IMG/VR virus record: IMGVR_UViG_3300025030_000051
Coordinates: 48,829-112,828 of that record
Length of the DNA stretch: 64,000 bases
Strand: one strand, 5' to 3'
Source of the DNA: a virus
The translations under genes and the position numbers were made by a program. Of this stretch, positions 60,113 to 64,000 are shown piece by piece; the first letter of the stretch is position 1; each line of letters begins with the position of its first letter. The notes below the pieces were generated by a model that saw only the letters and a program-made list of their open reading frames with translations, had not been told where the DNA came from and made no database searches.

Positions 60113-61279
60113 TTATTTTTTAATTAAATCTTTAAGATTTATTTTTTCTTTATTCTTATTATTTATATATTTTTTTAATATAAACATTGAATCAGAATCT
60201 TTCGATAAATCAAATACACCATGAAATGAAAATCCATAATTTTTCCAATATTCTCGCCCTTTTTCAAATGTCATCAATTCTGATAATGATTTTACAGATT
60301 TTATATCAGAATCTTTTGATTTTTCGATTAATTTATTAAACATCTTATCATCTAAATTATATCCTAATCTAGCCCATGTATAATATCCATTAAAGGGAAA
60401 AGGACTCCATTTTTTATTTCCTGAATAACTTTCTAATTTACCAATTCCAGCTGCATTGGTTTCTAATTTTTTTATATTCATTTTTTTAAAATTATTGACT
60501 TGATTAAAAAACATATTAGATCCTGTGCCTTTGGGAGCTTCCGGTGAAATTCTAAAATAATCCATATGCACTAATTTTTTATTAGGATAAATAGTCCTTG
60601 TACAATATCCATCATTAGTTATTGCCTCTAATTGAATTTCATCTGTTTTTTGTTTTTCTTTTTTTACTGTTGAACGTTTTGTCGTATGATTCCATATGTA
60701 CACTTCTATGGGATCTCCCTTTTTAATAAGCTTAGTGTTTATATTTAATATTTGTCCATCTCCCAATAAATTCTGTAATTCATTTTCAGATTTAAAATTA
60801 AAAATACCTATGGATTTTTTTTTGTTTGATTCTATATCACTTCCAAATTTCTTATCAGCTTCTTCAATTAAATGTAAATATGCAGAATACGCTTCATAAT
60901 TTTCGTCACCTTTTTCATATAAATCTATATATTTTTCTCTTAATTTATTAATTACAACATCTGCAGGTTTTTTAAATTCTGGAAATGTTCCATGTTTTAT
61001 TGTTTTATTTTTTTTTAATAATGCTTTTGCTAATTGATATACTTGTGTTGATTGATTATAAGTTAAGGCACTAGCAACTTTAATTTTTCTATTAGTTGCT
61101 TTATTTAATATTTTAGTATTTAAAATATCCTTTGTTGATGCCTCATGTACAAGTTCTCTCAATTTAATTCTAGACTTTTTTCTTGAATTAAATTCTTTTC
61201 TTATATCTTGTTTATCATTTAGAAATTCATCAATATAAATTTCTTCATTATGTTTTTTATTTTTTTTTATGGGTTTCAT
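60113..61279 (-). CDS. virion-region protein with GNAT-like C-terminal domain, 388 aa
   Basis: The first 150 residues are Lys-rich and helical. The C-terminal domain has MDYFRISPEAPKGTGSNMFFNQVNNFKKMNIKKLETNAAG, then FNGYYTWARLGYNL, which resembles the acetyl-CoA binding turn and following strand of GNAT-like folds found in several phage structural-region proteins. Function there is unknown; could modify a host or phage protein. Confidence 0.55.
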   Translation of the reverse strand: MKPIKKNKKHNEEIYIDEFLNDKQDIRKEFNSRKKSRIKLRELVHEASTKDILNTKILNKATNRKIKVASALTYNQSTQVYQLAKALLKKNKTIKHGTFPEFKKPADVVINKLREKYIDLYEKGDENYEAYSAYLHLIEEADKKFGSDIESNKKKSIGIFNFKSENELQNLLGDGQILNINTKLIKKGDPIEVYIWNHTTKRSTVKKEKQKTDEIQLEAITNDGYCTRTIYPNKKLVHMDYFRISPEAPKGTGSNMFFNQVNNFKKMNIKKLETNAAGIGKLESYSGNKKWSPFPFNGYYTWARLGYNLDDKMFNKLIEKSKDSDIKSVKSLSELMTFEKGREYWKNYGFSFHGVFDLSKDSDSMFILKKYINNKNKEKINLKDLIKK

Positions 61280-61339
61280 TAAATAAAATGAACAAAAATT
61301 AAATTTTTGTTTATATATAAATATTAAAATTTGTTAAAT

Positions 61340-61594
61340 TTATCTTTTTCTTAATGGAATTTTGGGAATTTTAGATAAGTTTTTAGGAATAGATTTAGTT
61401 TTTTTGTTTTCGTCTTCTTTAATTTTAGCTAGATAATTAAGATAGAATCTTCTTCTGACAGAAGGCATGCTATATGCTTCGTCGTGTGTTATCGCACCAT
61501 TAGAATAGTATATTAAATCGAAGATTTCAGCCCAAAGTTTAGGTTTATAATCTTCCGGTAGGCCAAAAAAAGTTAATGTCCATCGGGAGAGATA
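61340..61594 (-). CDS. tail-assembly extension frame (GT-type), lacks its own start
   Basis: Frame opens inside the end of the 260-aa gene and has no start codon. From the T7 run (61565-61571) onward it reads GLPEDYKPKLWAEIFDLIYYSNG, then SMPSVRRRFYLNYLAKIKEDE, ending LRKR. It continues the upstream gene in the +1 (equally -2) frame. Many tail phages make a long chaperone form by frameshifting just ahead of the tape measure gene (lambda G/GT). Sequence and place fit that. Confidence 0.6.
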   Translation of the reverse strand, partial: YLSRWTLTFFGLPEDYKPKLWAEIFDLIYYSNGAITHDEAYSMPSVRRRFYLNYLAKIKEDENKKTKSIPKNLSKIPKIPLRKR

Positions 61595-62327
61595 TCAATT
61601 GCTCATGTCCGCAAGAGTCACACAAAAAACCAACATCAGTGTTTATGCCCGGTGTTATATCTATCAGATGATCCCTAAAAGCCTTAGAGTCTCTCGTTGA
61701 CATCTCATCAGAAACTAACCTAAATATCTTTTGCTGACTTGTTTCGTTGTTGTAACTAGTAATAACATAAGATAAACGTGTAGTTATTTCTTGATCTATA
61801 TCAGTCTTTAATCCCTTTTTAATTCTTTTTAATTGAAAATTTATATTAGTTTCGTCTTTATGAGTTAGAAATCTAAATTTAATATTAATTTTGTTGAACG
61901 GTAATGTAAAGTCAAATTCATTAATGCCCTTTGGATATTTTTCAAAGTCTAATTCCTTTGATTCTAAGTCAGATAAATCATAAGTTTTCTCACTTGATTC
62001 TCCACAATTTGGACATTTTACTTGAACCTTATATTCTTGTCCGTACAATAAAATTCTAGAAGCAATGAATAGACCATTTTTGTCACCCAATAACAAGTCG
62101 TCATAATTTATTTTATCTACGATAATTGATTTTAAAAATTCATCAATAACTATGCCTTTGTTAATAAGATTCTTTGAAGTAAGAATGTCTTCAGATTTGC
62201 CCGTCGGATATTTCATTCTAATTTGTCCTGAAGATAAGATACTATCTTCGGGATAAAAATGTCCATTTGATGGTAAAGTTATAACTTCCGAGTTATATTT
62301 TTCTTGTTGTATTTCTCTTTGTTCCAT
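61545..62327 (-). CDS. baseplate/tail assembly protein, zinc ribbon, possible frameshift donor, 260 aa
   Basis: MEQREIQQEKYNSEVITLPS... with CPNCGES near residue 115 and CDSCGHEQ near 240, two ribbon halves. The N-terminal part (LPSNGHFYPEDS, MKYPTGKSEDIL) matches the T4-type baseplate hub assembly proteins (gp26/gp51 neighbourhood). In the last codons (DINFFWPTGRL) ribosomes meet TTTTTTT, after which a second frame is open for 74 codons. Confidence 0.65.
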   Translation of the reverse strand: MEQREIQQEKYNSEVITLPSNGHFYPEDSILSSGQIRMKYPTGKSEDILTSKNLINKGIVIDEFLKSIIVDKINYDDLLLGDKNGLFIASRILLYGQEYKVQVKCPNCGESSEKTYDLSDLESKELDFEKYPKGINEFDFTLPFNKINIKFRFLTHKDETNINFQLKRIKKGLKTDIDQEITTRLSYVITSYNNETSQQKIFRLVSDEMSTRDSKAFRDHLIDITPGINTDVGFLCDSCGHEQLISLPMDINFFWPTGRL

Positions 62328-62439
62328 AGTGACCTTTCTAATTTTTTGGTATGTTTTTAAATAACTAATCTCATCTTTGATAATGTTTCTTAATTTTGAT
62401 TTTTAATTCTTGAACTACATTGCTGATTAGGTTGCATTT

Positions 62440-63048
62440 TTATCTTGTACCAGGTTCATCACTAGATTCGAAGTTGTCAGCATATGACCAACTATTTGTA
62501 AACCCAAGAAAGTGAATACCAGTCTTAGTATAATTAAATACACTACTAGAATCTATAAACGTTTGTTTTAACATGCCATTTAAATGTCCGCCTATTTTAA
62601 CTACACTTCCAGTATTTACTGCACTTATTCTTATAGTATCTGGTGGTGTTAATGTAAAGTATACTGGTGCTGTTAAATTAATTATAGAACCATTTATTAC
62701 TTTAATTAAATTATATGAAGAGCTTGCAAATTGATTTTTAATCATGAAGCCATAACATGAAAAATTAGAACCAGAAATTGCTCTTATACATGTAGATATC
62801 GAAGAACTAGTTGAAGAACTAATTATAACAAACTGCGAATGATGGCTAGAAGAAAAATCAACTTCTGCTCTAATAAAACTATTTATATTATTACTATTTG
62901 ATCTAACAGAATTACTTTCAATCAAACAGTCACCATTTACCTCAGTCCACATCCATGAACCAGACTGTCCATTAAATGTTTTACCATCATTACTAGCATT
63001 TAAATTAGTATTATTATTTCTATTAAAGTTATCAGTTATTGTTGTCAT
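62440..63048 (-). CDS. lectin-like virion appendage/decoration protein, 202 aa
   Basis: DNFNRNNNTNLNASNDGKTF ... SGSWMWTEVNGDCLIE looks like the start of a concanavalin-A-like beta-sandwich domain; many Ser/Asn and alternating hydrophobic residues follow, and the protein ends NSWSYADNFESSDEP. It might bind sugars. Downstream lies 112 bp of spacer with no other gene. Confidence 0.6.
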   Translation of the reverse strand: MTTITDNFNRNNNTNLNASNDGKTFNGQSGSWMWTEVNGDCLIESNSVRSNSNNINSFIRAEVDFSSSHHSQFVIISSSTSSSISTCIRAISGSNFSCYGFMIKNQFASSSYNLIKVINGSIINLTAPVYFTLTPPDTIRISAVNTGSVVKIGGHLNGMLKQTFIDSSSVFNYTKTGIHFLGFTNSWSYADNFESSDEPGTR

Positions 63049-63135
63049 TTTTACTCCTGTTTGTTTTGTTAATTGTTATTTTATTAAAAATTTATTTTTA
63101 TTTTAACCAATAGATAATTTTTTCATGTATTACTT

Positions 63136-63714
63136 TCAAATAGTTGAAGTATTTTCTTTTATATTTTTCCAATCTTTTGTATATCTTTTTATAAGTTTAT
63201 TTTTATCCTTATCAGAATCAACAGTTATCCCAGCATCCATAATTTTATATTCACCATTTATATCTTTTTCTATCCAGTGTCCTTTTGGCAATCTATATTT
63301 TTTAACTTGTACCATTTTTTTAGATGCACTGTGTTTAACAGGTCCACTACCTGGGCCACCTTCTTTTAATTCATTTAAAACTTTTTTTATTTCTTTTCTT
63401 ATTACTTGTCTCAATAATTTATCTTGTTGTTCATACATCGACAATCCTGCTCCTTTTAAATATAGATTTGATATGTATCTAGCTGCTGCCTGAAAATTTT
63501 TTCCCTTTGACTTTATTGTATTAATAACTTCTTTTTCCTTTTCTGGGCTTATTGAAACATGATCTTGCTTGATGCCGTTTTGAATAAAATCAATAATTTT
63601 ATTTGGGTCATAATCTTTAAATAACGGTGCATGACCAAAATTTTGCCATAATTTATCTTTTTGTTTTTGCAACCATGCTGAAAATGAATTATATTTAGTT
63701 AAATCTTGTGGCAT
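63136..63714 (-). CDS. hypothetical structural-region protein, 192 aa
   Basis: MPQDLTKYNSFSAWLQKQKDKLW...; helical, with a KEGGPGSGPVKHSASKK linker near residue 118, a Gly-Pro-Ser motif often seen in phage head or protease-processed proteins. Located next to the tail tube gene. Role unknown. Confidence 0.6.
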   Translation of the reverse strand: MPQDLTKYNSFSAWLQKQKDKLWQNFGHAPLFKDYDPNKIIDFIQNGIKQDHVSISPEKEKEVINTIKSKGKNFQAAARYISNLYLKGAGLSMYEQQDKLLRQVIRKEIKKVLNELKEGGPGSGPVKHSASKKMVQVKKYRLPKGHWIEKDINGEYKIMDAGITVDSDKDKNKLIKRYTKDWKNIKENTSTI

Positions 63715-63730
63715 GAACTATACTCGAATG

Positions 63731-64000
63731 TTAAAAATTAAGTGTAGCGTAGTCATACGTCAGTTCAACTGTGAGGTCTACTGGATCCCCTGAGCTCCAA
63801 TCTAAATCACCACCTGTCACGTTGCTTATAAATGCACCCTTTAACGTCCATTCCTCAACGATGTCTCCGACTGGACCAAGCATGTTTAATATAACTTCTT
63901 TCTTATAGAAATCAGCATATCCTGCTCTACCAGTCAATGATTCGTAAGACAATCTTATCCATTCCATTACAGCTTGAGCTCCGCTTGGATTGATCGGCTG
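63731..64000 (-). CDS. tail tube protein (T4 gp19-like), C-terminal part; 5' end outside window
   Basis: In frame from the window edge: PINPSGAQAVMEWIRLSYESLTGRAGYADFYKKEVILNMLGPVGDIVEEWTLKGAF, then DLDWSSGDPVDLTVELTYDY. This is the end of gp19-type myovirus tail tube proteins: W-I, G-Y-A-x-x-Y-K-K, L-x-P-x-G, W-x-L-x-G, and G-x-x-V-x-x-x-V-x-x-x-Y-D-Y. 89 codons are visible. It forms the inner tube through which DNA passes. Confidence 0.9.
   Translation of the reverse strand, partial: QPINPSGAQAVMEWIRLSYESLTGRAGYADFYKKEVILNMLGPVGDIVEEWTLKGAFISNVTGGDLDWSSGDPVDLTVELTYDYATLNF

Noticed and set aside
1447-63493. Plus-strand open frames of 60-134 codons scattered over the window
   Set aside because: All lie opposite well-supported minus-strand genes, show no family motifs and have the low-complexity composition of reversed AT-rich coding DNA.

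Overview
The window is a strongly AT-rich stretch of a T4-like contractile-tailed (myovirus) phage genome. Every gene I can support lies on the minus strand, so transcription runs from position 64000 towards 1. Genes are packed tightly, very often with ATGA stop/start overlaps, and there are many 20 to 60 codon genes. T4-type hallmarks are a gp19-like tail tube end, a long tape measure, a gp53-like wedge protein, a hub with a lysozyme-like end, gp32-like SSB, UvsX/RecA, gp41/DnaB helicase and an RNase H-type exonuclease. The host cannot be told from the sequence.

Layout in order of transcription. (1) 64000-48003: tail genes, including a tail-assembly pair with an apparent +1/-2 frameshift at a T7 run, a 1031-residue tape measure, the hub, a beta-helix tail spike and a repetitive fibre. 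(2) 47883-33680: replication and recombination (family A polymerase-like protein, gp32, UvsX, exonuclease, gp41 helicase, class II ribonucleotide reductase). Three genes here are physically broken in two. Each N-terminal half ends in an intein N-fragment, each C-terminal half begins with an intein C-fragment, and an unrelated ORF sits between the halves. In two of the three that ORF is a recognisable or probable nuclease. (3) 33600-22758: nucleotide and DNA metabolism (DUF4326, HhH glycosylase, MazG, DNA methyltransferase, DinG/XPD-like helicase, macro domain, FAD oxidoreductase, dUTPase-HAD fusion, sugar-nucleotide reductase, glycosyltransferase-like protein, kinase, TS-like protein, uracil-DNA glycosylase). 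(4) 22783-13991: family C DNA polymerase, a decayed GIY-YIG nuclease, two adjacent divergent ThyX-like genes, dCMP deaminase fused to an extra domain, DUF1599, a RecB/Cas4-like nuclease. (5) 13994-1: small accessory genes, then glycosyltransferases, a hexapeptide acyltransferase, a phosphatase and a nucleotide-sugar epimerase, probably for glycosylating phage or host surface polymers or DNA.

The most notable system is the set of three split-intein 'fractured' genes. The UvsX intein is split after only 13 residues, the helicase intein after 52, and the reductase intein at the usual place (100 + 42). Helicase and recombinase are both cut inside their Walker A loop, so neither half should work until protein trans-splicing rejoins them. 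Other notable points are an in-frame amber codon in a glycosyltransferase, a hairpin-rich 240-nt leader before the reductase, several apparent ATT/ATA starts, and a gene set suggesting unusual pyrimidine bases in the phage DNA.
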